Assembly: GCF_016921195.1 (NCBI RefSeq)
Contig: NZ_JAFGYF010000005.1
Location: 124,001 to 188,000, forward strand
Direction of reading: 5' to 3'
DNA: 64,000 nt
Source of the DNA: Cellulosimicrobium cellulans
GTDB lineage: Bacteria; Actinomycetota; Actinomycetes; Actinomycetales; Cellulomonadaceae
A program made the position numbers and the translations under genes. Numbering within the stretch: position 1 is the first letter of the stretch; each line of letters starts with the position of its first letter. Positions 1-9,250 of the stretch are shown here, one piece after another. The notes under the pieces were generated by a model. It was not told the DNA's origin, made no database searches, and saw nothing but the letters and a program-made list of their open reading frames with translations.

Positions 1-623
1 TCAACCGTCTCGCGCGAACCCCGAGGGGTGATGAGGGCGGAGAACACTGCCGCGTGGGTCGTCGTGGAAGTGCCGTCGTCGAGCGCTGCCGCGTCAGGGT
101 TGATGCCGGGCGCCAACCCGATTTGATCCCCGTACGTCATGACGGCCGACGCGGCATCGACCGCACCGGCAGGCAGGTCGCCGTCGAACCGGCGGGCGAG
201 CGCCGGCAGCGTGACGGCGACGAGCTCGGCACGCATCCCGGTCCAGCGCTCGGGGCGCGTCGTCACGACGACGTCCGGTCGCGTGGCGCCGCCACCCGTC
301 GTAGCGTCGTCCTCGGCGGCCACGAGCACGACCGTCGCTCCGACGCGCCATACAGCGAACGCCCAGACGACCGTGCGCCAATGCACGGGAAGGTCGAGGA
401 CGACTCGTGTACCGGGGCCGGCGTCGAATTCTTCGACGAGAAGGTTGGTCGTCTTGTTGACCCAGTTCTCGAGCACGGCGCCGGAGAGCTCGACGCGCTC
501 ACCGTCGTCGCCGTACCACGTCAGACGCGGCCGGCCCGGGTCCCGGGTCAGGAGATGCAGCAGGTCAGCGACGTGCGCGGGGCGGTCGCTGCGAGGTCCG
601 AGGGGATGGGGAGCGGTCACCAT
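1..623 (-). CDS. TIGR03089 family protein (3' end beyond the window)
   Basis: The minus strand is open from an ATG at 623 to the window edge, so only the N-terminal ~207 residues are seen. The start (MVTAPHPLG) has a GGAG ribosome site six bases upstream; a GTG follows as the second codon. The protein shows the look of adenylate-forming enzyme N-termini (LTWYGDDGERVELSG, then VLENWVNKTTNLL and a hydrophobic VVWAFAVWRVGATVVL stretch). It matches the actinobacterial TIGR03089 family, a truncated acyl-CoA-synthetase-like group of unknown function commonly found beside whiB. It is divergent from the whiB gene and shares its ~180-bp upstream region. The family call is from recall of motifs and neighbourhood; the catalytic part is outside the window, so activity cannot be judged. 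Confidence 0.75.
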   Translation of the reverse strand, partial: MVTAPHPLGPRSDRPAHVADLLHLLTRDPGRPRLTWYGDDGERVELSGAVLENWVNKTTNLLVEEFDAGPGTRVVLDLPVHWRTVVWAFAVWRVGATVVLVAAEDDATTGGGATRPDVVVTTRPERWTGMRAELVAVTLPALARRFDGDLPAGAVDAASAVMTYGDQIGLAPGINPDAAALDDGTSTTTHAAVFSALITPRGSRETV

Positions 624-802
624 GGACTCCACCCTAGAGTGCTGATATCGCGTCCCGACATGTCGGAATTTCACCCCTCGCCTCCTCGTCGCTATCACAT
701 TTCGGCTTGACGCCCGCGGACGACACGCGTGTAATTTCCTCAATGCAGTTTCCGGCGGGGTTCTCGCCACGAGGCCCGGCGAACGGCATGAAGGGGCGCA
801 CG

Positions 803-1132
803 ATGTGGAACATGCTGGACGGGACGGGAGGGGCTTTCCCCTCCGACGCTGAACGAGAGGTGGAGCGCGTGGCACCGGTGCTGCCGCTCTTCGGCGAGCC
901 GGTCGACGACTCGCTCATGGGGTGGCAGGAGCGCGCGCTCTGCGCCCAGACGGACCCGGAGGCCTTCTTCCCGGAGAAGGGCGGGTCCACGCGCGAGGCC
1001 AAGAAGGTCTGCACGGGCTGCGAGGTCCGCGCGGAGTGCCTGGAGTACGCGCTCGAGAACGACGAGCGGTTCGGCATCTGGGGCGGTCTCTCGGAGCGCG
1101 AGCGCCGCAAGCTCAAGCGCCGCGTCGTCTGA
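803..1132 (+). CDS. whiB: WhiB-family iron-sulfur transcription regulator (WhiB/WhiB2 type)
   Basis: This is a 109-residue protein with the complete Wbl signature: a first Cys in ERALCAQTD, the pair in VCTGC, a fourth in AEC, then FGIWGG and a basic tail ERRKLKRRVV. The four Cys hold a 4Fe-4S cluster in this family. The GIWGG turn and basic tail contact sigma factor and DNA. The sequence around EAFFPEKGGSTREAKKVC is the form found in Streptomyces WhiB and mycobacterial WhiB2, which act in septation and cell division. The frame is open upstream to a TTG at 707 with ATGs at 743 and 788, but the ATG at 803 has an AAGGGG site six bases ahead and gives the usual family length. It sits divergent from the TIGR03089 gene and ahead of a large glycosyltransferase. 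Confidence 0.93.
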   Translation: MWNMLDGTGGAFPSDAEREVERVAPVLPLFGEPVDDSLMGWQERALCAQTDPEAFFPEKGGSTREAKKVCTGCEVRAECLEYALENDERFGIWGGLSERERRKLKRRVV

Positions 1133-1134
1133 GG

Positions 1135-1161
1135 ACGAGGACACCTCGGGCGGGTCCTCGT
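1135..1161 (+). terminator. possible weak terminator after whiB
   Basis: An 8-bp inverted repeat (ACGAGGAC / GTCCTCGT) with an 11-base loop begins three bases after the whiB stop codon. There is no U-tract. The stem is short, so it may only be an mRNA-end hairpin. Confidence 0.35.
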
Positions 1162-1263
1162 ACGGGACGCCGGGCCGCACCCTGACGGGGTCACGACACC
1201 CCGCCACACCGGGGCGCGCAAATGCCGCGCCCGGAGCCGTGTCCGTCGCATGATCGACGGGAC

Positions 1264-4200
1264 ATGACTTCCTCCGACCTCACCACGTCCGCACGCAGCG
1301 CCCGCCCCGGCGACCTCACGCCGGGGGCGGCCGCGCGTGCCGCTGCGGTGCCGGGCGTCGTCGCGGCACCCGAGATCGTCGCCGCCATCACCGGGGCGCT
1401 GCCCGTCGTCACGACCGTCACGGCCGTGGTCGTGACACGCGGGAGCACGCCGTTCCTCGCGCACACCTTGGCCGCGCTGCGCGCACAGACGACGAGCCCG
1501 CACGCGGTCGTCGTCGTCGACGCCGCGACCGGCGACGCGACGCGTGAGCACGAGGGCCTCCAGCTGGGGGACGCGCGGTTCGTCGCGGCCCCGCGGGCCC
1601 GCTCGTTCGGGGACGCTGTCGATACCGCGCTCGCGCACGTCGAGCCGGGCACGTGGCTCTGGTTGCTCCACGACGACTCGGCCCCCGCGCCCGACGCGCT
1701 CGCCGAGCTCCTGCGCGCGGTCGAGCACTCGACCGCGGTCGCGGTGGCGGGACCCAAGCAGGAGCGCTGGACGGTGGGCAGAGGAACCGATCCCGCCGCG
1801 CCGTTCGAGCCGGGCACGGCGAGCCGCCTCGTCGAGGTCGGCGTCACGACGACGCCCCTGGGGCGGCGGATGACGGGGATCGACGACGACGAGATCGACC
1901 AGGGCCAGCACGACGCGCGCGACGACGTGCTCGCCGTCGGGCTCGCCGGCGCGCTCGTGCGCCGCACGGTGTGGCAGGAGCTCGGCGGGACCGACCCCGA
2001 GTACGGGCCGTTCGGCGACGGTCTCGACCTGTGCCGCCGGGCGCGGCTCGCCGGGCACCGCGTGATCGTCGTGCCGTCCGCGGTGGTGCGGCACGCGCAG
2101 GCGTCCCTCCTCGGCCTGCGCGAACGACGACGCGGGACGAGCGCGCTCCCCGCGCCCGACCCCGACTCCTCGTCGGCCGCACGGCGCAGGTCGCAGCTTC
2201 ATGCGCGGCTCGTCGGGGTCGCTGCGCCGTGGTTGCCGTTCGTCGCGCTCGCGATGGTCCTCGGCGCGCCCTTCCACGCCGCCTACCGGCTGCTCGTCAA
2301 GCAGCCCGGCCACGCCGGGGACGAGCTGCTCGCTCCGTTGTGGGCGCTCGTCCGGGTCGGGCCCGTGTGGCGCGCGCGGCGCGCCGCGCGACGCACCCGC
2401 AGGCTCCCGCGTCGTGCGCTGCGTCCGCTCCGCGGCACGTGGCGCGAGGTCCTCGCGGAGCGTCGCGACCGCCGTCTGGCCCGCGCGGAGCAACGGCGGA
2501 CCGCATGGGCCCCGACGGACATCGAGCGGCGCGAGCTGCGCGCCCTCGCCCTACGGCGGCGGACGGGGCTCGTCGCGACGGTCGTGGCCCTGGGGGCGTT
2601 CACGGCCCTCGTGTTCGGCCCGCTCGCGGGGGCGCTGCTCGCCGGCGGGCGCCTCGTCGGCGGGTCGCTGCTCCCCGCGACGGGCACGCTCGGCGACGTC
2701 TGGCGCGCCGCCACGACCGGGTGGGTCACGACCGGGCTCGGAGCCCCGGCGCCGGCCGATCCCTATGTGACGGCGCTGGTCCCCGCCTCCCTGCTCGCGG
2801 GCGGGGCGACGCAGACCGCGGTGAACCTCCTGGTGCCGGCGTGCTTCGTCGTGGCGGGGCTGGGCGCCTGGTTCGCTGCGGGGACCCTCGTCCGCTCGGT
2901 CCCGGCGCGTGCGTGGGCCACCCTCGTGTGGGTGGCCGCGCCGGCGCTGCTCGCCGCCGTCGGCGCCGGGCGGGTGGGCGCCGTGCTCGTGCACGCCACC
3001 CTGCCGTGGCTCGCGCTCGCGATCGTCCGGGCGCTCGGGCTGCAGCGCGTCGACGCCGTCGCCCCGGCAACGCCCGATGCCGCGCGTCCGGTCCCGCGGC
3101 GCGAGCCGGGGTCGCTCGCCGCGGCCGCGACCGCGGGCCTGCTCTTCGCCGTCGTCGTCGCGGGCTCGCCCGTGCTCCTCCCGGTCGGCGTGCTCGTGCT
3201 CGTGGTGGTCGCGGTCGGGGTGCCGGCCCACCGCCGCTACCTGGCCCTCGTGCCGGTCCCCGCACTCGTGCTGTTCGCACCGTTCCTCGTGCACGTGGCG
3301 AGGACCGCGGGCGACGGCGGGTGGCGTCTTCTGCTCGCCGACCCCGGTGCGCCCGTCGCGGCCACGGCCGCGCCGCCGTGGCAGCTGCTCCTCGGCCTGC
3401 CCGTGACGCCGGGCGCCTGGTTCGGGCTCGACGGCTCGGGCGCTGTCGACCTGCTCGCGCGGTGGGCGCCGTTCGCGGCCGGGGCGGTGGTCGTGGCGCT
3501 CGCCGTCGTGGCCGTGCTCCGCGGTCGTCGCCTCGCCGTCGGCGCGTGGTTCGTCGCCGCGCTCGGCCTTGCGACCGCCATCCTCGCCGGCTCGACCGTC
3601 GTCGCCGCCGGGACGACGCCGGACGCCCCGGTGACGGGCTGGCCCGGTGCGGGCACCTCGCTCGCGCTGCTCGCGCTCCTCGGTGCCGCGCTCGCCGGGG
3701 CGCCGCGGCTGCCCGACGGCGACGCCCCGCCCTGGCGGTCGGGTGCCGTCGTCGCCCTCGGTCTCGTCGTGACGCTGCTTCCGCTGGGCACCGCGGCGTC
3801 GTGGACGGCGGGCGTGCTCGACCGGGACGACGCCCGGGTCGGCGACGTCCGCGCGACGACCCAGCCCGTCGTCCCGCCGGTCGGCCGCCAGATGCAGTCC
3901 TCCCCGCGCCAGGCCCGGGTGCTCAGCCTCGAGCTCGGTCCCGGTGGGGTGGTCGAGTACGCGGCCCTGCGCTCGGACGGTCCGCAGGCTGTCGACTCCT
4001 CGGTCGTCGTGGAGGCGTGGCAGGCCGCGGACCCCGGCGCGACCGAGGGCGAGCTGCCCCGGGTCGTCGCCGACCTGGTCTCCGGCACGTCCGCCGACGT
4101 GAGCGACGGCCTCGGGCGCCTCGGCGTGGGCGCCGTGCTCCTGCCGGCGTCGGCGGAGCAGGACCAGGCGCGCGCGGAGCTCGTCGCGCGGCTCGACACG

Positions 4201-4629
4201 GTGCCCGGTCTCGAGCGCATGACGGAGGGGCAGTCGGGGCTGGTGTGGCGCGTGGCGCCTGACGGCCTCGACCCCGCCTACGCGCGGGTCGAGTCGGCCG
4301 CGGGGGCGCAGCCGCTCGACGCCGACCGTCAGGCGCTCCGACCGGTCGACACGGCCGTGCCGGCGGGGTCCGAGGACCGCGTGGTCGTGCTCGCGGAGGA
4401 CGCCTCGTCGGGGTGGCGGGCGACGCTCGACGGCCGGCCCCTCGAGGCCGTCGACCCGGCGACCACCGGGGGGCTCCAGGCGTTCGCCCTGGGTGGCGCG
4501 GGCGGGCGGCTCGAGGTGTTCCACGCGGCCGACCACCGGTCGGGCTGGATGACGGCGGCAGGGATCACCCTGCTCGTGTACGTGCTGCTCGCGCTGCCGG
4601 TGCGGCGTCGTCGGGCGGGGACGAGGTAG
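1264..4629 (+). CDS. large membrane glycosyltransferase (GT2 domain plus polytopic membrane region)
   Basis: About 1121 residues. The N-terminal part is a family 2 GT-A fold: VTAVVVTRG, then a nucleotide-binding region VVVVDAATGD and the metal-binding HDDSAPAPDAL near residue 140. A basic linker follows. After that come about a dozen hydrophobic segments typical of a polytopic membrane protein, then an extracytoplasmic domain and a last membrane segment before the RRRR end. It resembles the large GT2-membrane fusions found beside whiB in Actinobacteria and probably transfers a sugar to an envelope glycan or lipid; donor and acceptor cannot be read. The ATG at 1264 (MTSSDLTT) is preferred, but the frame is open to an ATG at 1222 and neither has a strong ribosome site. 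Four bases separate it from the DUF5719 gene, so the two are probably cotranscribed. Confidence 0.85.
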   Translation: MTSSDLTTSARSARPGDLTPGAAARAAAVPGVVAAPEIVAAITGALPVVTTVTAVVVTRGSTPFLAHTLAALRAQTTSPHAVVVVDAATGDATREHEGLQLGDARFVAAPRARSFGDAVDTALAHVEPGTWLWLLHDDSAPAPDALAELLRAVEHSTAVAVAGPKQERWTVGRGTDPAAPFEPGTASRLVEVGVTTTPLGRRMTGIDDDEIDQGQHDARDDVLAVGLAGALVRRTVWQELGGTDPEYGPFGDGLDLCRRARLAGHRVIVVPSAVVRHAQASLLGLRERRRGTSALPAPDPDSSSAARRRSQLHARLVGVAAPWLPFVALAMVLGAPFHAAYRLLVKQPGHAGDELLAPLWALVRVGPVWRARRAARRTRRLPRRALRPLRGTWREVLAERRDRRLARAEQRRTAWAPTDIERRELRALALRRRTGLVATVVALGAFTALVFGPLAGALLAGGRLVGGSLLPATGTLGDVWRAATTGWVTTGLGAPAPADPYVTALVPASLLAGGATQTAVNLLVPACFVVAGLGAWFAAGTLVRSVPARAWATLVWVAAPALLAAVGAGRVGAVLVHATLPWLALAIVRALGLQRVDAVAPATPDAARPVPRREPGSLAAAATAGLLFAVVVAGSPVLLPVGVLVLVVVAVGVPAHRRYLALVPVPALVLFAPFLVHVARTAGDGGWRLLLADPGAPVAATAAPPWQLLLGLPVTPGAWFGLDGSGAVDLLARWAPFAAGAVVVALAVVAVLRGRRLAVGAWFVAALGLATAILAGSTVVAAGTTPDAPVTGWPGAGTSLALLALLGAALAGAPRLPDGDAPPWRSGAVVALGLVVTLLPLGTAASWTAGVLDRDDARVGDVRATTQPVVPPVGRQMQSSPRQARVLSLELGPGGVVEYAALRSDGPQAVDSSVVVEAWQAADPGATEGELPRVVADLVSGTSADVSDGLGRLGVGAVLLPASAEQDQARAELVARLDTVPGLERMTEGQSGLVWRVAPDGLDPAYARVESAAGAQPLDADRQALRPVDTAVPAGSEDRVVVLAEDASSGWRATLDGRPLEAVDPATTGGLQAFALGGAGGRLEVFHAADHRSGWMTAAGITLLVYVLLALPVRRRRAGTR

Positions 4630-4633
4630 CGCG

Positions 4634-6400
4634 GTGACGACGGAGAACGAGACGGGCGAGGGCCGGGCGGTCCCGGACGGGACGACCGCCGGGACGTCCC
4701 GCAGCCGGCGGCGCGGGGTGGTGCGACGCGTCACGACGACCGGCGCCGGCCTGGTTGGGATGCTCGCGGTCGGCGCCGTGGCCGCGTTCGGGAGCACGGG
4801 TGCGACGCTCGTCCCCGCCGCGCCGGCCCCCGCCGACCCGGTCGAGCAGGTCGCCGTCGAGCCGGCCCCCGAGGTCACGGTCTGCCCGGGCCCCGCGCGC
4901 CTCACCGACCCGGAGACGGTCGGCGACGCGCAGTTCGGTCCCGCGCCGGTGGGCACGGAGAGCAGCCTGCGCGCGGTCGTGGCGGGCGACGGGTCGGCCG
5001 AGCTCGGCGCGTTCGACGGCACGGCCGCGCGCGCCGACGCCCGGGCACTCGATCGCGCCCCGGACGCGGACGCGACGGTGAGCACCGTCGAGGACCCTGC
5101 TGCGGGCAGCGTCCTGACCGTGCGCCCGGGCGAGGGAGCGGCGCCGCGGGTCGCGGCGTCGGTCGGGTCCGTGACGACCGCCGGCGACCTGCGCGGCCTC
5201 GCCGCGGCGAGCTGCGCACGGCCCGGCATCAGCCAGTGGCTCGTGGGCGGGAGCACCCAGATCGGCAGCAGCACCCAGCTCGTGCTCCAGAACCCGGGCC
5301 TCACGCCGGCGGTCGTGCAGGTGGACGTCTGGGGCCAGGGCGGCCCGGCGGTGCTCTCCGGGGGCGGGCAGCAGCTCGTCGGGCCGGGCGAGGAGGTCGT
5401 GACGCTCGTCGAGGCCGCCGCCCCCGAGCAGCGCCGCCTCGTCGTGCACGTCGCGGCGTCCGGCGGGCTCGTCTCCGCGTACCTCCAGCACTCGACGCTC
5501 GACGGTCTGGTCCCGCTCGGGGTCGACTATGTCGTCCCCGGTTCGGAGCCTGCCGAGGACCTCGCGCTCGCGGGTGTCACGAGCGTCGGCGAGGCCGTCG
5601 ACGACCCGCACGCCCCGCAGCTGCGCCTCCTCGCCCCGGGCGACGCCGCCGGGACCGCGCGCGTCACGGTCTACGGTGCGGACGGCCCCGTGCCGCTGCG
5701 TGGCGTGGAGGACGTCGCCCTCACGCCCGGGGTGGTCACCGACGTCTCGCTCGGCGGGCTCCCGGCCGGCTCGTACGCCGTGGCCGTGCACGCGGACGTC
5801 CCCGTCGTCGCCGGCGCGTCGGTCGACCGGCGCGGCGAGGCAGACCCCGACCTGCTGCACGAGGAACGTCAGTACGACCGGGCGTGGATCGCGGCGCGCG
5901 CGCTGACGCCGGCGTCCGCGGACGCTCTTTCCGACGAGGACGCCCCCGTCCACGAGGCCGACGCGCGTGCGGGTCAGGTTGCGCTCGTGCCCGGGACGGC
6001 GTCGGCGCTGACGCTGGCGGCGGTCCCGACGGCGGGCGGGGCGGAGGGCGACGACGTGACCGGACGCCTCGAGCTCCGCGTCCGCGCCTACGACGAGGAC
6101 GGCGCCGAGGCCGGGACCACGACCGTGCAGCTCGCGGCCGGCACGGCGCAGACGCTCGACCCGTCCACGCTGCGGCCCGAGGGCTCGGAGGCGGTGGTCG
6201 CGGCCCTGACGGTCGACGTCGTCGGTACGCGGGGTGACCTGGACCCCGTCTGGTCGGTCACGGCGAGCGCGGGTCCGCCGAGCGGCGACGAGGGCGACGA
6301 GACACCGAGCCTGCTCTCGGTGCTGACGCCCGTCGTCGACGCGCCCGCGCCCGGCGAGGTCGCCGTCCGCGCGTCGAACACCGCCGGCCTCGGGGCCTGA
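4634..6400 (+). CDS. DUF5719 family secreted/anchored protein
   Basis: This 588-residue protein starts at a GTG only four bases after the preceding glycosyltransferase. A basic stretch (SRRRGVVRRV) precedes one hydrophobic segment (GLVGMLAVGAVAAFG) around residues 35-55, so the rest is expected outside the membrane. The body is Val/Gly/Ala-rich and beta-strand-like. A conserved-looking motif (SQWLVGGSTQIGSSTQLVLQ, with NPG following) occurs near residue 200. It matches DUF5719, a family of unknown function that follows whiB-linked glycosyltransferases in Actinobacteria. No catalytic motif is visible. Cotranscription suggests it serves the same envelope glycan process. It ends 12 bases from the convergent metallopeptidase-like gene. 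Confidence 0.75.
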   Translation: MTTENETGEGRAVPDGTTAGTSRSRRRGVVRRVTTTGAGLVGMLAVGAVAAFGSTGATLVPAAPAPADPVEQVAVEPAPEVTVCPGPARLTDPETVGDAQFGPAPVGTESSLRAVVAGDGSAELGAFDGTAARADARALDRAPDADATVSTVEDPAAGSVLTVRPGEGAAPRVAASVGSVTTAGDLRGLAAASCARPGISQWLVGGSTQIGSSTQLVLQNPGLTPAVVQVDVWGQGGPAVLSGGGQQLVGPGEEVVTLVEAAAPEQRRLVVHVAASGGLVSAYLQHSTLDGLVPLGVDYVVPGSEPAEDLALAGVTSVGEAVDDPHAPQLRLLAPGDAAGTARVTVYGADGPVPLRGVEDVALTPGVVTDVSLGGLPAGSYAVAVHADVPVVAGASVDRRGEADPDLLHEERQYDRAWIAARALTPASADALSDEDAPVHEADARAGQVALVPGTASALTLAAVPTAGGAEGDDVTGRLELRVRAYDEDGAEAGTTTVQLAAGTAQTLDPSTLRPEGSEAVVAALTVDVVGTRGDLDPVWSVTASAGPPSGDEGDETPSLLSVLTPVVDAPAPGEVAVRASNTAGLGA

Positions 6401-6412
6401 CGGGCGCCGCCC

Positions 6413-6991
6413 TCAGCGGTCGCCCGTGTACCGGGGGTCGATCTCCTCGGGGGTGCGAGCCAGCAGGTGCGCGACCTGCTCGACGAGCACGTCCCGGACG
6501 AGGTCCTCGAGATCCTCGGCGTCGAAGGCACGAGCCTCGATCGGACGCCGGTAGACGACGATGCGTGCGGGCTGCCCGGACTCCGCGGGGAAGCACCGGC
6601 CGAGCGGCACGCCACCGTCCTCCCAGGGTGCCGGGTCCGACGGCGGGACGTCCTCGACCGCGAACTCCGTCCCGCGCAGCTGCTTGGCCCACGAGCGCTC
6701 GACCCGTTCGACGACGTCCACGACGACGTCGTCGAACTTCTCCGCCCGCGTGCGGCTCGCGGGGGCGGTGGGCGGCAGGAGCGGCCCGCGGATGCCGCGA
6801 CCACGGCGGTCCCGGCGTCGCGGCACGGGTCCCTGGCCGCCCGGGCCGGGCGCACGGGGCGGGATGACGAGGTCGTCGAAGGAGACCGGAGGAGGGGTGG
6901 CGGCGCCGCGCCGCGACCAGCGGTCGCGGGCTCGGCGCCCCTTGCCGGCGGGCTCGGGCCGCGAGCCGGGGGAGGGAGTGTTGCCACGCAC
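6413..6991 (-). CDS. metallopeptidase-family (zincin-like) protein with degenerate active site
   Basis: About 192 residues from a GTG start. The first ~80 residues are Arg/Pro/Gly-rich and probably disordered. The C-terminal ~110 residues resemble the short Zincin_1 (DUF1025) metallopeptidase family: FDDVVVDVVERV, then PARIVVYRRPIEARAFD, then LEDLVRDVLVEQVAHLL. Family members carry HExxH at this last helix; here the residues are V-E-Q-V-A-H, so the first zinc-binding His is absent while the Glu and second His remain. The protein may therefore not be an active protease. It is convergent with DUF5719 and divergent from DUF3499, the usual neighbour in Actinobacteria. The true start could lie inside the low-complexity N-terminus. 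Confidence 0.72.
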   Translation of the reverse strand: MRGNTPSPGSRPEPAGKGRRARDRWSRRGAATPPPVSFDDLVIPPRAPGPGGQGPVPRRRDRRGRGIRGPLLPPTAPASRTRAEKFDDVVVDVVERVERSWAKQLRGTEFAVEDVPPSDPAPWEDGGVPLGRCFPAESGQPARIVVYRRPIEARAFDAEDLEDLVRDVLVEQVAHLLARTPEEIDPRYTGDR

Positions 6992-7105
6992 ACGACGACT
7001 CTAGCCCGCGGCGAACCGGCGCAGCGTGCCCACCACCGGCGGCGCAGGCACCTCGGACGGCGTGTGGCGTCTCCGCGACACGCCCGGAGGGCGTAAGGTC
7101 AGCGC

Positions 7106-7459
7106 GTGAGATCCGTCAGGCAGTGCTCGCGCACGGCGTGCGTCCGTGCCGCCGTCGCGACCCTCACCTACGTCTACGCCGACTCCACGGCGGTCCTGGG
7201 CCCGCTCGCGCACCTCGCCGAGCCGCACAGCTACGACCTGTGCGCCGAGCACGCGGAACGCCTCACCGCGCCGCGCGGCTGGGAGGTCGTGCGTCTGTCG
7301 CCGCAGTTCGTCGAGACCGGCCCGAGCGACGACGACCTGTCAGCGCTCGCGGACGCGGTGCGCGAGGCCGGCAAGGTGCGGACGGAGCCCGAGCCGCCGG
7401 ACGTCACCGAGGTCGGACGACGTGGTCACCTGCGCGTGCTGCGCGCCGAGGGCGACTGA
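7106..7459 (+). CDS. DUF3499 family protein
   Basis: A 117-residue protein starting at GTG (MRSVRQCSRTAC). The CSRTAC pair near the start and the later YDLCAEHAERL segment provide three Cys and a His, suggesting a small metal-binding or zinc-ribbon fold. This arrangement, followed by RGWEVVRLSP, is the DUF3499 signature. The family is restricted to Actinobacteria and has no assigned function as far as I know. It lies 40 bases upstream of the phosphomannomutase gene in the same direction and is likely in the same transcript. Confidence 0.85.
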   Translation: MRSVRQCSRTACVRAAVATLTYVYADSTAVLGPLAHLAEPHSYDLCAEHAERLTAPRGWEVVRLSPQFVETGPSDDDLSALADAVREAGKVRTEPEPPDVTEVGRRGHLRVLRAEGD

Positions 7460-7499
7460 CCCGACGCACCCCGTGCCCCGCCTCGGTAGGGTGGGCGGC

Positions 7500-8975
7500 G
7501 TGACGACCGACCTCTCCCACCTCATCAAGGCGTACGACGTCCGCGGCACCGTCCCGGACCAGCTCAACCCCCGGGTGGCGAAGGCCATCGGTGCCGCGTT
7601 CGGTCGGGCGGTGGTCCTGCCCGAGGTTCCCGTCGCGGACGGCGACGCGCCGGCCCGGGCGAGCGTCGTCGTCGGGCACGACATGCGCGACTCCGGGCCC
7701 GAGCTCGTCGACGCGTTCGCCGCGGGTCTCGCGGAGGCCGGGGTCGAGGTCGTGCGGATCGGGCTGTGCTCCACGGACGGGCTCTACCACGCGTCCGGCG
7801 CGCTGGGCGTGCCCGGTGCCATGTTCACGGCGAGCCACAACCCGGCCGTCTACAACGGGATCAAGCTGTGCCGCGCGGGGGCTCGTCCCGTGGGGCAGGA
7901 CTCGGGGCTCGCGGAGGTGCGCCGACTCGCGGAGGGCTACCTCGACGAGGGCCTCCCGGACCCCGCGGACGACCCGGGATCGGTCACGGACCGCGACACG
8001 CTCGCGGACTATGCGGCGTTCCTGCGCTCGCTGGTCGACCTGTCGGGGATCCGGCCGCTCAAGGTCGTCGTGGACGCGGGCAACGGGATGGGCGGCTACA
8101 CCGTCCCAGCGGTGCTCGGCACGGGTGCCGGGCTGCCCGCGCTGCCGCTCGACGTCGTGCCGCTGTACTTCGAGCTCGACGGCACGTTCCCGAACCACGA
8201 GGCGAACCCGCTCGACCCGGAGAACCTGCGCGACCTCCAGGCCGCCGTCGTGGAGCACGGCGCCGACCTCGGGCTCGCGTTCGACGGTGACGCCGACCGC
8301 TGCTTCGTCGTCGACGAGCAGGGTGACCCGGTGTCGCCGTCGGCCATCACGGCGCTCGTCGGCCTGCGCGAGGTCGCCAAGGAGGTCGAGGCCGGGCGCA
8401 CGCCGACCGTGATCCACAACCTCATCACCTCGCGCGCCGTGCCCGACTTCCTCGGCGCCGCGGGCGCGCGGACCGTGCGCACGCGCGTCGGCCACTCGTT
8501 CATCAAGGCGGAGATGGCGGACAACGACGCCGTGTTCGGCGGCGAGCACAGCGCGCACTACTACTTCCGCGACTTCTTCTTCGCGGACACCGGGATGCTC
8601 GCGGCGATGCACGTGCTCGCCGCGCTCGGGTCGCAGCCGCACTCGCTGTCGGCGCTGGGGGAGATGTACGAGCCGTACGTCGCCTCGGGCGAGATCAACT
8701 CGACCGTTGCCGACGTGCGCGCGGCCCGGGCGCGCGTCGTCGAGGCCTACGTGACGCAGCAGGGCGGGGGCCCGGTCGAGGTCGACGAGCTCGACGGGCT
8801 GACCGTCTCGCACTGGGACTCCCACCCGCAGTGGTGGTTCAACCTCCGCGCCTCGAACACCGAGCCGCTGCTGCGGCTCAACGTCGAGGCGGCCGACGAG
8901 GACATCATGGAGAAGGTGCGCGACGACGTCCTGTCGCTCGTGCGCACGCACGACGACGACGAGGAGCGAGCATGA
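7500..8975 (+). CDS. manB: phosphomannomutase/phosphoglucomutase
   Basis: This 491-residue enzyme interconverts mannose 6-phosphate and mannose 1-phosphate (and often the glucose phosphates), feeding GDP-mannose and wall glycan synthesis. All four alpha-D-phosphohexomutase signatures are visible: the active-site loop TASHNP with the phosphoserine at about residue 112, the Mg loop DGDADR at about 262-267, the sugar-binding GEHSAHYYF, and the phosphate-binding RASNTEPLLRLN near the C-terminus. The start is the GTG (MTTDLSHLIKAYDVRG); the frame is open upstream but that extension overlaps DUF3499. Its stop overlaps the start of the Trm112 gene (ATGA). The mannose-6-phosphate isomerase gene that often follows in relatives is not present. 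Confidence 0.95.
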   Translation: MTTDLSHLIKAYDVRGTVPDQLNPRVAKAIGAAFGRAVVLPEVPVADGDAPARASVVVGHDMRDSGPELVDAFAAGLAEAGVEVVRIGLCSTDGLYHASGALGVPGAMFTASHNPAVYNGIKLCRAGARPVGQDSGLAEVRRLAEGYLDEGLPDPADDPGSVTDRDTLADYAAFLRSLVDLSGIRPLKVVVDAGNGMGGYTVPAVLGTGAGLPALPLDVVPLYFELDGTFPNHEANPLDPENLRDLQAAVVEHGADLGLAFDGDADRCFVVDEQGDPVSPSAITALVGLREVAKEVEAGRTPTVIHNLITSRAVPDFLGAAGARTVRTRVGHSFIKAEMADNDAVFGGEHSAHYYFRDFFFADTGMLAAMHVLAALGSQPHSLSALGEMYEPYVASGEINSTVADVRAARARVVEAYVTQQGGGPVEVDELDGLTVSHWDSHPQWWFNLRASNTEPLLRLNVEAADEDIMEKVRDDVLSLVRTHDDDEERA

Positions 8976-9160
8976 GCCTGCAGATCGACCCCTGGGTGCG
9001 CGAGGCGCTGCGCTGCCCCGTGACGGGCGCGCGGCTCGTCGAGGGCACCGGGCCGTCCGGCGAGCCGGAGCTGCACTCCACGGATCCCGACCGCCCGCTC
9101 GCATACCCGGTGCGCGACGGGATCCCGGTCCTGCTGGAGGACGACGCGCGCGAGCTGTGA
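8972..9160 (+). CDS. Trm112 family protein
   Basis: A 62-residue protein overlapping the phosphomannomutase stop by ATGA. It has the Trm112 layout: a short helix (IDPWVREALRCPVTG) and a C-terminal LAYPVRDGIPVLLEDDAREL, the conserved YPIRDGIPVML-like ending. Canonical members have two CPxC zinc-ribbon halves; here only one Cys remains. Trm112 proteins activate methyltransferases in eukaryotes, while in bacteria they are often fused or adjacent to sugar-metabolism genes with unclear role. The position directly after manB is the standard actinobacterial arrangement. Confidence 0.85.
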   Translation: MSLQIDPWVREALRCPVTGARLVEGTGPSGEPELHSTDPDRPLAYPVRDGIPVLLEDDAREL

Positions 9161-9250
9161 GCAGTCAAACCACGGTGGCCACAATCGGTAGAGTCGGCCC
9201 GGTGCTCCGCTCGTCGGCGAGCCGGAGCGAGAGACGAAAGGACACACACC

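Noticed and set aside
634-2493. Very long minus-strand open frame opposite whiB and the glycosyltransferase gene
   Set aside because: It is a GC-skew shadow: low-complexity Arg/Gly/Asp sequence, overlapping real conserved genes.
2551-5304. 917-residue minus-strand frame opposite the glycosyltransferase
   Set aside because: Same cause; Arg/Pro/Gly-rich antisense of a clearly conserved gene.
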